A stretch of DNA of 64,000 bases, taken from positions 62,001 through 126,000 of IMG/VR virus record IMGVR_UViG_3300034198_008895; one strand, given 5' to 3'. Source of the stretch: a virus. A program made the translations under genes and the position numbers. Under the pieces are notes generated by a model that worked only from the letters and a program-made list of their open reading frames with translations, was not told where the DNA came from and made no database searches. Shown one piece after another: positions 18,874 through 26,771 of the stretch; the stretch's first letter is position 1, and the number at the start of each line of letters is the position of its first letter.

Positions 18874-18984
18874 TAATCCCATCAAAAAGGAGAGAGAAAA
18901 CAAGGAAAACAACTCTAGCCGCCACCAGATCAATTCACTGCGCCCGCAAAAACACACTGAATCTACAGTCTTCCCAAATAATTA
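18874..18984 (-). other. Non-coding 3' region between polymerase stop and terminator
   Basis: About 110 nt with no plausible ORF. It is more G/C-rich than its surroundings in the middle part, with a possible hairpin (GATTCA pairing with TGAATT around a GC-rich loop). It may be a long 3' untranslated region or a small RNA. Confidence 0.4.
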
Positions 18985-20691
18985 CTACTCATCCAGGTAT
19001 TTATCGATCTCAAGCATATTAGGCATACCGAACATTACATGAAAATATTCCAGCATGTTCGCGTTACCTAAACAAATACTTAAGTTCATTTCTCTAAAGG
19101 TATCCTCTCGAACACCTTCAATCTTAATAATTTCATTAACACAAGTTTCTTTAGATACATTACCTACTTGTGTACAAGAAGGATATGCAGCTGTGGCATC
19201 CTGGTCACAAACAACACCACGCATGTTAGTTACAACATCCGGATATTCTTCAAGACACTTAAGACCTTCGGCTAATAATAAGTTCTGAGGAAGAAGTTGA
19301 ATCCAACCTTTTAAGTCAAGAGTATTATACTTCTTGACATCGTATTCATCGTCTTCTTCTTCATCATCATCTGTTTCTATACTATCTGCTTCTAACTCTT
19401 CTTCTGGTTTAGCTTGTTTAGGAACAGTACCAATAACACGATTACGTTCTAAACCAAATAAGAAAAGTGCATCAACAATCTTTTTAGGATTCGAATTGAA
19501 CTTAGCAAAGTCAGTAATCGCTGCAAAGGAAGGAAGTGAACTTTTCAAATCCTTAATCTTCTCGTCGAGTTCCAACATTCCGAGACAATCGTAAAAGTTA
19601 TAGACAATATATTCAACAGGATAATTTTCCTGCATAAAGATATGCCACTTTTCTCCTGAATAAGCGTCAGCTTCTTTAAACTTTAACTTGCCACCGATCT
19701 CTTCTTTCTTGAGAATAGCATCAAGTGCGTAACTAGGTTCTTCTTGTTTAGCCATACGAAGTTGACGATAAACACACATTGCGTCAATAACGTAGAACTT
19801 AGAAGTAGATGTAAGAGTATGCCACTGAAGAGATGGATTAATTGGTTTAACCACACCAGAGGCTGTAACTTTCTTTTTGATACCTTGTTTATATCGACAA
19901 ATACGATATTTACGAGGAACAGATTTATCACAGATAACATCAACAGGATTGACGTTCTTTTCTTTAAGACGTTCTAGAATTCGCGGTATGTCGAAGTCCA
20001 TGTTCCAAATTGCTAGAAAGTCAGGACCCCACTCATTTGCAACTTCAAAAACATCTGTTAACAAATCAACTTCATTATCAAATGTTCTTACAGTGATATC
20101 AAAATCTTTATACTTAGGGATATAGTAATCAACTGCGTCATGAACACGTTTATCAAGATTACTAACATTCTTAACAAACCTACTTAGAACAGACGAGTGA
20201 ATTCTATTACCAAAACAAATGGTGGCAATAATAACTTCTCGAGTAGCAATATCTGTTTCAATATCGAATGCAGAGACTTTATAATTCGATTGAACAAAAT
20301 CATTGCGTTTTAAACTTGTATACTTAATCAATGATGTTGACGTAATGTCATAACCATAGACATAAGGGGAATTTTTAATCTCATCGGGTTTGCTAGCCAT
20401 CCAAGGTGAACCAAGCAAACCAGCGACAGCTTTGTTAATGTCAGACTGAATGACATCCTGTCGCATAAGACGATCAACTTCTTCAAACTCTTTCTTTTCT
20501 TTATGATTACGAAAAGCTTGTTGCGTTACCCAAATAGGACGTTTAAAGTCTTTTGTTAAAAAAGTTTGTGGTTCTGTTGATCCATCTGCATAAGTAATTT
20601 GCTGCTTTACGTAATGCATATCTTCCCGGAAGTCTGTCCTAGGGATATGTATTGCAAAACGTATTTCTTTCTTTACAATGTCTTTAGCCAT
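18985..20691 (-). CDS. Family B DNA polymerase, N-terminal part (exonuclease plus motif A)
   Basis: A 568-residue protein carrying the 3'-5' exonuclease: ExoI FDIETD (Asp143, Glu145), ExoII IWNMDFD (Asn230-Asp234), ExoIII YNFYD (Tyr364, Asp368). It then has polymerase motif A, DATAAYPS (Asp498), equivalent to the DxxSLYPS of family B enzymes. It ends about 70 residues later, before motifs B and C. Those motifs are on the separate protein encoded at 55864-57993 on the other strand. Residues 428-452 form an acidic linker (EEELEADSIETDDDEEEDDE). The start at 20691 has TAGGTGA upstream. The two parts presumably assemble into one replicase; that is inferred. Confidence 0.85.
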   Translation of the reverse strand: MAKDIVKKEIRFAIHIPRTDFREDMHYVKQQITYADGSTEPQTFLTKDFKRPIWVTQQAFRNHKEKKEFEEVDRLMRQDVIQSDINKAVAGLLGSPWMASKPDEIKNSPYVYGYDITSTSLIKYTSLKRNDFVQSNYKVSAFDIETDIATREVIIATICFGNRIHSSVLSRFVKNVSNLDKRVHDAVDYYIPKYKDFDITVRTFDNEVDLLTDVFEVANEWGPDFLAIWNMDFDIPRILERLKEKNVNPVDVICDKSVPRKYRICRYKQGIKKKVTASGVVKPINPSLQWHTLTSTSKFYVIDAMCVYRQLRMAKQEEPSYALDAILKKEEIGGKLKFKEADAYSGEKWHIFMQENYPVEYIVYNFYDCLGMLELDEKIKDLKSSLPSFAAITDFAKFNSNPKKIVDALFLFGLERNRVIGTVPKQAKPEEELEADSIETDDDEEEDDEYDVKKYNTLDLKGWIQLLPQNLLLAEGLKCLEEYPDVVTNMRGVVCDQDATAAYPSCTQVGNVSKETCVNEIIKIEGVREDTFREMNLSICLGNANMLEYFHVMFGMPNMLEIDKYLDE

Positions 20692-20698
20692 ATGTCAC

Positions 20699-20974
20699 CT
20701 ATGTTAGAACCAGACCTGTTTCACAATCTATTATTAAAGTATAGGTATCATACTTATCGAGTTTTTCACTTACTCTATTTAATATTCTTTCTTTATTTAA
20801 ATTCATTTGTGTTACTATAATAGAAGTGGCTGCTAATACATCAGCAATTTCTTCTTCTAATTTTAATATATTTTTATCTTTAGGTTTAATGATAGTCTTA
20901 CAAGTGATATGTTGTAGTTCACCACACTCTTCAGCTAACTTAACTAGGTTAAAAGTTTTACTGAGTTTCTTCAT
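20699..20974 (-). CDS. MazG-like nucleotide pyrophosphohydrolase
   Basis: A 91-residue all-alpha protein with the MazG metal-binding pattern: LAEECGELQH (E-x-x-E) and LEEEIADVLAA (E-x-x-x-D). Family members hydrolyse (d)NTPs or ppGpp-like nucleotides to monophosphates. In phages they are thought to adjust the host nucleotide pool or stringent response. It overlaps the upstream gene by 4 bp (ATGA) and precedes the polymerase gene by 7 bp, so it is co-expressed with it. Confidence 0.75.
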   Translation of the reverse strand: MKKLSKTFNLVKLAEECGELQHITCKTIIKPKDKNILKLEEEIADVLAATSIIVTQMNLNKERILNRVSEKLDKYDTYTLIIDCETGLVLT

Positions 20975-21153
20975 CTATAAACTCTGTTCATCATCAAATG
21001 ACCTTCAATATCAAATACTTCATATTCAAGACCATTGTAAACAATCTTTAATTTATCTTTAGCTTTAGCTTGGACATGAAATCCATTTATATGATATTCT
21101 TTATTTACAATATTAACTTGAACAGGGGTCTTATTGGTGACATCAGACGACAT
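20971..21153 (-). CDS. Small unknown protein
   Basis: A 60-residue protein starting MSSDVTNKTPVQVN at 21153 behind AAAGGAGG, with beta-prone segments. It overlaps both neighbours (11 bp upstream, 4 bp downstream), so it sits inside a tightly coupled operon with the membrane protein and MazG-like gene. Confidence 0.75.
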   Translation of the reverse strand: MSSDVTNKTPVQVNIVNKEYHINGFHVQAKAKDKLKIVYNGLEYEVFDIEGHLMMNRVYR

Positions 21154-21382
21154 CTAAAGCCTCCTTTGTCCACTTAACATGGTTGCGATAGTACACAATC
21201 CAAAATGCAATGTTCATTGGTAAAAAACCCCAGGTAGCTGTGGTAACAATCCAAACTAACCAAAAGAACTGATTAAACAAACCAAGTAACCATGCCTTAG
21301 GATGTTTATTTCCAGTAAGAACAGCCATGTAAATTGTTATAGCGCTAAGTATCCATGGCAGTATAGTCTCAATGAACCACAT
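21143..21382 (-). CDS. Small multi-pass membrane protein
   Basis: A 79-residue protein with two to three hydrophobic segments (ETILPWILSAITIYMAVL, LLGLFNQFFWLVWIVTTATW, NIAFWIVYYR) and a charged C-terminus. The ATG at 21382 is preferred because GGAGATTCTC lies directly before it. Rich in Trp. Role unknown; possibly envelope modification or superinfection exclusion. Confidence 0.75.
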   Translation of the reverse strand: MWFIETILPWILSAITIYMAVLTGNKHPKAWLLGLFNQFFWLVWIVTTATWGFLPMNIAFWIVYYRNHVKWTKEALDVV

Positions 21383-21424
21383 GAGAATCTCCAATTTATA
21401 ATCATCCCATTTCTATAAAAATAA

Positions 21425-21455
21425 AAAAAAAAAGAAGAGACTTCGGTCTCTTCTT
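21425..21455 (-). terminator. Intrinsic terminator
   Basis: AAGAAGAGAC/GTCTCTTCTT stem with a 4-nt loop and a long T-run on the minus strand, after the 21465-21680 gene. Confidence 0.85.
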
Positions 21456-21464
21456 AGTTTATTG

Positions 21465-21680
21465 TTAAGCGCTATCTTCTTTACGCCGTTTAAATTCGCA
21501 AAGACTTATTACGGTCATGGTTTCTTCCAAATCCAATATATCCTGGTGTGATTTACCATCTAACTTGTCATACCAGACAGTTAGAAATAATAAAAACATA
21601 CCACCGGTTAACAAGGACATAAAGATAAAATAATATCCGTAATACATCAAAGCGGTTTCAATCAAGTAAAACATTGACAC
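21465..21680 (-). CDS. Small membrane protein, early
   Basis: A 71-residue protein with a hydrophobic N-terminal half (YYGYYFIFMSLLTGGMFLLF) and a charged C-terminus ending RRKEDSA. It starts at 21680 behind AAAGGAG. It is a single-gene unit with its own promoter and terminator. No family recognised. Confidence 0.75.
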   Translation of the reverse strand: MSMFYLIETALMYYGYYFIFMSLLTGGMFLLFLTVWYDKLDGKSHQDILDLEETMTVISLCEFKRRKEDSA

Positions 21681-21704
21681 AACTCCTTTCTGTTTAAGTC
21701 AGAT

Positions 21705-21732
21705 ACTATATATGTTATTCAAAAAATTCCCA
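21705..21732 (-). promoter_or_regulatory. Early promoter, variant copy 3
   Basis: Minus strand ACATATATAGTATCTGA. The -10 region is TATAGT. At the 16-nt spacing the -35 position reads TGGGAA rather than TTGA; the same variant occurs near 42717. Confidence 0.6.
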
Positions 21733-21951
21733 TTAACTTACTTCATCAAACTTCTCACAAAACTCGTCAGTGTTTCTAACATATACATCATTAGGTAATA
21801 ATAGTCTTATAATAACTGCTCTAAACTTAGTAAACCAACTTTGTTTTTTGGTATATATAATAGCTTTTTCATTTCTACGATCATTATTACAATCTGTACA
21901 AATAGTTATAACTTCATATAAATTACCATGTTTTTTATTACGGTATGACAT
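21733..21951 (-). CDS. Small unknown protein with Cys pair
   Basis: A 72-residue basic protein starting MSYRNKKHG. I use the ATG at 21951 because AAAAGGAATAAG precedes it and the terminator hairpin at 21969-21999 lies in the longer reading. It has an ITICTDCNNDRR segment with C-x-x-C and a hydrophobic stretch FRAVIIRLLLP. Function unknown. Confidence 0.7.
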   Translation of the reverse strand: MSYRNKKHGNLYEVITICTDCNNDRRNEKAIIYTKKQSWFTKFRAVIIRLLLPNDVYVRNTDEFCEKFDEVS

Positions 21952-21968
21952 CTTATTCCTTTTCATGA

Positions 21969-21999
21969 AAAGATACCACTGGATCACCAGTGGTATCTT
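21969..21999 (-). terminator. Intrinsic terminator after the frameshift gene
   Basis: AAGATACCACTGG/CCAGTGGTATCTT 13-bp stem with an ATCA loop; minus strand continues TTTTCATG. Confidence 0.8.
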
Positions 22000-22001
22000 C
22001 T

Positions 22002-22490
22002 TTAGTCCGGAATATCCGGAGCTTTAGGTTTAGCATTTTCAAGATCTTTAAGAACCTGTTCATTAACACGATTCTTTTTCTTATCTACTTCATCAACAAC
22101 ACGAAGCATCTCGATAATTTCAAACTTAGGACGATTCAAGAAATCATCAAAAGACATTCCTAGTTTCTTCCCAAGTTCTTTCATGATAAATGTAGAGAGA
22201 TAACCATCCCAAAGAAAATCTTTAAGATAGTTCTCAGCAGGATTAAATTGAACTAGAGCTAACGGATTACTTGTAGTTGTGTGGTCACAAATACCAAATG
22301 TTGTCTCGTAGAGTTCAATAAAGAGCTGACGGCCGTAGACATAATTCGGGATCTTAGAACTTTTAATTGTTGCTAAGGTTTCTCGAATAAATCGATCGAA
22401 ATCGACTTGATGACCAAAGCCGTAACCAGCTATATATCTTAGACTTCCCTCTCCATTATTTTCGAGATACGGAGAGTAATCAATGTAAAA
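22002..22490 (-). CDS. -1 frame extension of the hub-assembly-like gene
   Basis: In the -1 frame relative to 22439-24016, an open frame runs from the T8 run at 22487-22494 to a stop at 22002, about 160 codons. The early part (FFYIDYSPYLENNGEG, then RYIAGYGFGHQVDFDRF) reads like a normal protein with ordinary codon use and no stops. An internal ATG at 22184 could give a 60-residue protein but has no clear ribosome-binding site. So the region is best explained as the C-terminus of a frameshifted product, or as a single gene broken by a homopolymer error. Confidence 0.7.
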   Translation of the reverse strand, partial: FYIDYSPYLENNGEGSLRYIAGYGFGHQVDFDRFIRETLATIKSSKIPNYVYGRQLFIELYETTFGICDHTTTSNPLALVQFNPAENYLKDFLWDGYLSTFIMKELGKKLGMSFDDFLNRPKFEIIEMLRVVDEVDKKKNRVNEQVLKDLENAKPKAPDIPD

Positions 22491-24016
22491 AAAAGGTTCA
22501 TTACGTCCAGAGGAATGACACTGGTCATATGCTCAGCAACGTTCTCATCATTCTGAGGAAATCCACAGTTAGGACACTTATAGTCAGGAATACCTACCAG
22601 ACCAATCGTCGTACTAGACTTGAACTCAAGAATCTTATTTGTGATAGATGTACGAAGTGTATCGTCAGCCGAGAAGACTTCCAGCACTTCATTAATCGTA
22701 GGACGATCTGTGATAATGTTTTCATCAATTTCGATGTAATCGATGAAGTGACTAAATTGACGCAGAATCGAAGAACGAACATATTGATCAAGAAGTTGAG
22801 TCTTAGCTTCAGCCTCGTCACCTTCTTCAACAATAAATGAATCAATAGCAGAATTGATCTTGTTAACCCATGTCAGACCGTCTGCAGTATATTCAGCAAA
22901 TGTCGGAATACGAAGTTTAAACTTGATCGATTCATTAACCTTAAATTCTGTACTGGACACACGAACATGTTCAGCAATAAACTTACGATAATGTTCGGCT
23001 GTAAGTGTATTAGGACGATTCTCAGTCATGATAAGCTTTTGTGCTTCGGTCAGACTGTTATTGTCAACCCACAACAGCTTACACATGTTAAGAACAGCCT
23101 TAACAGCGTGAGTACATTGTTCAACGTTGTTTACACAAGCCCGCTGATAATCAAACCCGTTAGGATAGATAGTTGCAGCAAATCCCCATGCGAGAATAGG
23201 GAAATCATGTATAAGTACATATTTGTCCAGGTCATTTTTAGTAATGTCCTTATTGTTTGTATTGTGCACATGTTTCATGATGAAGTCAAACAACTTCATA
23301 TTAACATATACAGAGAAGTTGGTCAGTGTCAAACCAAGGGTAGAACGACCAATTGCAATCTTCTCTTTAAAGATTCCATTGTAGAAATCGATAAGATCTT
23401 TTTCAGCAGGCGGTTTAATGGTTACCCAAATACCTGAATGCGGAAGAGGAACAGAAAGAACATCACCAAGACCAAGTGCTTTGGAAACTTTAAGAACAGC
23501 CATAGCACCCTTAAGTTCACCATCAGCTTGTTTCATTTTAAGCGAACTAATAGTTTTCAATTCGCCTTCTTTGGTTTCTACACCTTGATCAAAACGAGAA
23601 TTTTCATCGAAGAAACGATCTTGATAAATACCACCAGGAGTCTGGTAATCAATACCTTCTTCATTAATCTTTCGCCATTCTTTAAGATCAGGACGATTAC
23701 CATCAAGTTCAAGATGCTTAAATTCCTGGATCTTTTTATTAAAGTTTAATACTCCCAAAGATGGAAGAGAAAATCTCCAGACAAATTTGGTTGGATCATA
23801 GTTATCACTACTCCAGTCAGAAGTAAGTTTTGCGTTAGGCTTCTTGACTGTTTGTTGTGGAACAGGCTCTTGCACTTGAGGTTGTTGATCTACGACAGTA
23901 TCTGGTTCAGCTGTAACTGTCGTAGATTGTTCTACAGGCGAAGCTTCAGGTTCAATATTAAAGGTCGGTTCATCTTCACCGGGATTAGCCGGCAAAGCGT
24001 CAATTGGTTCAGACAT
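22439..24016 (-). CDS. Baseplate hub assembly protein, gp26/gp51-like candidate
   Basis: About 525 residues starting MSEPIDALPANPGEDEP at 24016, chosen because AAAGGTGA precedes it and its ATG overlaps the upstream stop (ATGTCTGA). Residues 1-75 are disordered, Pro/Gln/Glu-rich. The body is helical. Near the C-terminus there is a zinc-type C-x-x-C (YKCPNCGFPQ) followed by IPLDVMNLFF. This pairing recalls the C-terminal motif of T4 gp26/gp51-like hub-assembly chaperones. The match is from memory and moderate. The zero frame stops at 22439, but a -1 shift on the T8 run would extend it by about 160 residues. Confidence 0.55.
   Translation of the reverse strand: MSEPIDALPANPGEDEPTFNIEPEASPVEQSTTVTAEPDTVVDQQPQVQEPVPQQTVKKPNAKLTSDWSSDNYDPTKFVWRFSLPSLGVLNFNKKIQEFKHLELDGNRPDLKEWRKINEEGIDYQTPGGIYQDRFFDENSRFDQGVETKEGELKTISSLKMKQADGELKGAMAVLKVSKALGLGDVLSVPLPHSGIWVTIKPPAEKDLIDFYNGIFKEKIAIGRSTLGLTLTNFSVYVNMKLFDFIMKHVHNTNNKDITKNDLDKYVLIHDFPILAWGFAATIYPNGFDYQRACVNNVEQCTHAVKAVLNMCKLLWVDNNSLTEAQKLIMTENRPNTLTAEHYRKFIAEHVRVSSTEFKVNESIKFKLRIPTFAEYTADGLTWVNKINSAIDSFIVEEGDEAEAKTQLLDQYVRSSILRQFSHFIDYIEIDENIITDRPTINEVLEVFSADDTLRTSITNKILEFKSSTTIGLVGIPDYKCPNCGFPQNDENVAEHMTSVIPLDVMNLFFTLITLRISKIMEREV
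22487..22494 (-). promoter_or_regulatory. Candidate -1 frameshift site (T8 run)
   Basis: On the minus strand the zero-frame codons are AAC CTT TTT TTT ACA. This includes the slippery heptamer T TTT TTT. Slipping back one base joins the two open frames. Confidence 0.6.
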
Positions 24017-24545
24017 TTTCATCACCTTTCTGTTCTGCACCAGCTGGAGGTGTTGCAGATTCAACCACATTTACAGGAATGATTTCAGTGACAGTCATCA
24101 TCAAATCACCCAGTGTCGGAGTGATAAGTGTAGCCAATTCAGAGAACAACGATTGGTATTGAATAGCGATACGATTATAGTTATTGAAATCAGTCATCGT
24201 TTCAATACGACCTGACAAATGTTCATGAAGAACACGAATGTCTTTAACCTTGAAACTAAAGTTATTGATATCGCTAAAGAACAATTCAACAACTTTATTA
24301 AAATGATCTGCCTTATCACCCAAGTTTTGGATAATCGCAGGGTTAGTGATAACTTCTTGAACTTGTGCAATAAATTGTACAATCTGACTACCGAGATCTT
24401 CTTTTAGCTTATTCAGATCTTCCCAAGAATATTCAGATGTTTTCAAGAATTCTTCGTCATGAGAAGTATCTATGCTGAAGCCAGTTTGAATAGCATGGTC
24501 AATTTCTCTAACAATTTGTTTCTTTTCTAATTTATCAGCGTTCAT
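24009..24545 (-). CDS. Unknown helical protein, probable tail assembly
   Basis: A 178-residue helical protein. I start it at MNADKLEKKQIV (ATG 24545); a longer reading adds an implausible leader. No recognised motif. Its stop overlaps the start of the hub-assembly-like gene by 8 bp, so it is translationally coupled to it and probably works in the same assembly step. Confidence 0.65.
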   Translation of the reverse strand: MNADKLEKKQIVREIDHAIQTGFSIDTSHDEEFLKTSEYSWEDLNKLKEDLGSQIVQFIAQVQEVITNPAIIQNLGDKADHFNKVVELFFSDINNFSFKVKDIRVLHEHLSGRIETMTDFNNYNRIAIQYQSLFSELATLITPTLGDLMMTVTEIIPVNVVESATPPAGAEQKGDENV

Positions 24546-24604
24546 TTTAGATACCCATGAAAAGTAGTGTGGTGAAATAATCATATAATACGAACATATA
24601 GTAA

Positions 24605-24640
24605 AAAAACAAAAAAGACTGGAGGGTAAACCTCCAGTCC
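24605..24640 (-). terminator. Intrinsic terminator
   Basis: GACTGGAGG/CCTCCAGTC stem, then TTTTTTGTTTTTTT on the minus strand. Confidence 0.9.
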
Positions 24641-24642
24641 TC

Positions 24643-25470
24643 TTATAACGATGGGTTGATCATGCTTTGCAATAGACGATTGTATCTTGTCGTGTCGTTC
24701 ATAAATAGAACAGCACCTAAACGTTCCCGAAGGAAAGTATTGTAATCAGCTTCTGCCTCTGAATAGCTTTCCAGAATGCTTTTGAACATACCTAGATCCT
24801 GACCAGATGCAAGATAACCACTGTTGACAGGGATGATAAGCTTATTGTAGATGTAAGCCTTAGCAGCTAATACACAAGCCATACTAACATCTTTATAACT
24901 TCTTGGTTGAATATTATTTAAGTTGCTATCATTCTCTAACAGAACTCTTAGACCAAAGTTTGTAAGAACACGGAAGTTAGCATAAACAAGAATAGTATTG
25001 TAACCAACAATTTCTAAATGTGCGTTACTGAGAACACCTGATGGTGAAGCAGCGCTACCGATACGGTTAGCTACATTCATAACAGGATTCTCTTGCATGT
25101 AACCAATATTACCAAAACTATTACCAGATAACCCACCTTGACCAAATACACCAGCACCAGGCATTAGCGTAATATTCAAAGCAGAGATGATCTCTTTGTT
25201 CATTGTCAATTCAGGAGGAACCTGATAGACCGTATAAAAGTATTCATAGAAGCTAGGTTGAATATTATTTAACGGGATAATTAATTCAATACCACCCGTG
25301 ATATTCATATCGATCAAAACTCTCTTACGAAGAAGCTTGCGTAAGATTTTATCATCAACGGTATTCAGATTAACTGTCTCAGGTGCATCATCAATTGTAA
25401 ATGCAGCATGCAATAGTTCTTGAGGAATCTGGTGTGTAATCTCGTTGATAGAGTAAATTAAAGCATTCAT
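24643..25470 (-). CDS. Probable virion (neck/tail) protein
   Basis: A 275-residue protein beginning MNALIYSINEITHQIP. The start at 25470 has AAGGACATAGAG before it; an upstream TTG reading would run through the promoter-like motif. Middle portion is Gly/Asn-rich (GAGVFGQGGLSGNSFGNIGY). The C-terminus contains AAKAYIYNKLIIPVNSGYL and a segment rich in Glu and Ala. The composition is that of a connector or tail protein, but I cannot name it. Confidence 0.65.
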   Translation of the reverse strand: MNALIYSINEITHQIPQELLHAAFTIDDAPETVNLNTVDDKILRKLLRKRVLIDMNITGGIELIIPLNNIQPSFYEYFYTVYQVPPELTMNKEIISALNITLMPGAGVFGQGGLSGNSFGNIGYMQENPVMNVANRIGSAASPSGVLSNAHLEIVGYNTILVYANFRVLTNFGLRVLLENDSNLNNIQPRSYKDVSMACVLAAKAYIYNKLIIPVNSGYLASGQDLGMFKSILESYSEAEADYNTFLRERLGAVLFMNDTTRYNRLLQSMINPSL

Positions 25471-25499
25471 CTCTATGTCCTTAATGTTATTAATCAAAA

Positions 25500-25530
25500 A
25501 ATGATCCAGTAGCGAAAGCTACTGGATCAT
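25500..25530 (-). terminator. Intrinsic terminator
   Basis: ATGATCCAGTAGC/GCTACTGGATCAT 13-bp stem, followed on the minus strand by TTTTTTGATTAA. Confidence 0.85.
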
Positions 25531-25538
25531 CTTATAAG

Positions 25539-26324
25539 TTATTGCTGTGCAGCTTCAGCTTCAACAGGCTGTTCAACAACAGATTCTGCCGGAGCAACTT
25601 CTTCAGCGACTTGAGTTTCTACAACAGGCTCAGCTTCAGAAGCCGGAAGTTCGTAGTCTTCTTCGTCGTCCGGATGTTCTGCATTACGCATACGTTCCAG
25701 AACTTCAGGAGACATAACCTTTTCCAGAACACCTTCCAGATAAACCATACCGGCCTTATCCTTGGTATCAACGAAGACAGAGAAGTCAGGTTCCTTACCT
25801 TCCTTAACAGCCTTGATGATCAGCTCAGCGATGTCAATGATCAGAGCAGCATAGCTGGTAGCAATGCGCAGACCACTAGACTTCACAATGTGGTAAGAGA
25901 TGAGAGTCTTATTCTCATCAAGAGCCTTAATTTCACGGATGATATCCGGATAAGACTTGATCTTGTTCCACGTCGCTTGACCAATGATGGCCTTGAAGTT
26001 CGGAACGAACTTGTTGAAGATGCCGTTGGAGTCAGCATAAACCTTCAGGTTACGACCGGTCAGACGACGGATGGTGTCATCCAACGTTGACGAACGGACC
26101 CAATACCACAGACTCAGGACAGAGTTGAACTTGCCGATGTGCTTGTAGTTGATAACCTTCAGGTAAGCAGGATCAAAGATCTTGCCAAGACGAGTTTCCG
26201 ACTGAATGCTGATATTGATGTGGTCTTCACCTTCCTTACCGAACTTATTCGGATTATTAAAAGGAGCGGTAGCGCGAAACTTCTTACGAAGATCCTTAAA
26301 ATCCATTTTCTTTTGTTGAGCCAT
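25539..26324 (-). CDS. Unknown, abundant; possible NADAR-related fold
   Basis: A 261-residue protein starting MAQQKKMDFKDLRKK behind GAGGTAA. A central segment (HINISIQSETRLGKIF, then GKFNSVLSLWYWVRS and RRLTGRNLK) recalls phage proteins with an IN-x-(Y/S)-S-x-x-x-T-x-LG...G-x-F-x-S-x-x-x-W-Y-W signature. I associate that signature loosely with NADAR/YbiA-type proteins that act on ADP-ribosyl groups. Confidence in that is low. Residues about 215-261 are a Glu/Ala/Val/Pro-rich acidic tail. Codon use is G/C-ending like the internal-head gene, which implies strong expression and leaves a structural role equally possible. Confidence 0.55.
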   Translation of the reverse strand: MAQQKKMDFKDLRKKFRATAPFNNPNKFGKEGEDHINISIQSETRLGKIFDPAYLKVINYKHIGKFNSVLSLWYWVRSSTLDDTIRRLTGRNLKVYADSNGIFNKFVPNFKAIIGQATWNKIKSYPDIIREIKALDENKTLISYHIVKSSGLRIATSYAALIIDIAELIIKAVKEGKEPDFSVFVDTKDKAGMVYLEGVLEKVMSPEVLERMRNAEHPDDEEDYELPASEAEPVVETQVAEEVAPAESVVEQPVEAEAAQQ

Positions 26325-26335
26325 TTTAAATTACC

Positions 26336-26764
26336 TCATGCTTGTTTAAAAAACAATTTGTTAACGATCGCAAAAATATACAAAGCCAGCAAGAATTTAT
26401 TGTTTTCTAGGAATGATTGTAAGTCCTCCATGGAGTTAAACAAAAAGTCATCGATTGCTTCACGGTTAATAATCAAGTTCTGTTTTGTGACAGTGCGATT
26501 AACCGATATCAATGACAGTATGTGTGATGTAAAAGCTTCGGTATCATTATATGTTACTAAGCTATAAATTTTTACTATGTCCAGATAAGAGAAACACTCT
26601 ATCAAGAGTTCATTGCGATAACCAATTTCTTCAGCGACACCTTTTAAAGATTGTGCAAGAAGAAGGGTTGTGCTAGTTAACCCTTTCTCTTTAAGAAATC
26701 CAGCCATTGCTGGAAAGTTATCATTTTGCTGCTCAAGCAAAATAAGAATGTTGTTGTCATCCAT
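26336..26764 (-). CDS. Unknown protein
   Basis: A 142-residue protein starting MDDNNILILLEQQND at 26764, just past the stop of the UvsX-like gene. A longer in-frame reading would overlap that gene. Helical; the C-terminus (FLLALYIFAIVNKLFFK) is hydrophobic and could associate with membrane. No motif recognised. Confidence 0.6.
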   Translation of the reverse strand: MDDNNILILLEQQNDNFPAMAGFLKEKGLTSTTLLLAQSLKGVAEEIGYRNELLIECFSYLDIVKIYSLVTYNDTEAFTSHILSLISVNRTVTKQNLIINREAIDDFLFNSMEDLQSFLENNKFLLALYIFAIVNKLFFKQA

Positions 26765-26771
26765 ATTTATC

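Noticed and set aside
22002-22184. A separate 60-residue gene starting at 22184
   Set aside because: The same frame is open for about 100 codons further upstream with normal protein sequence and no ribosome-binding site at 22184, so a frameshifted extension explains it better.
22967-23749. Plus-strand ORFs antisense to the hub-assembly-like gene
   Set aside because: Shadow frames without ribosome-binding sites; the minus-strand frame has a coherent protein with a zinc motif.
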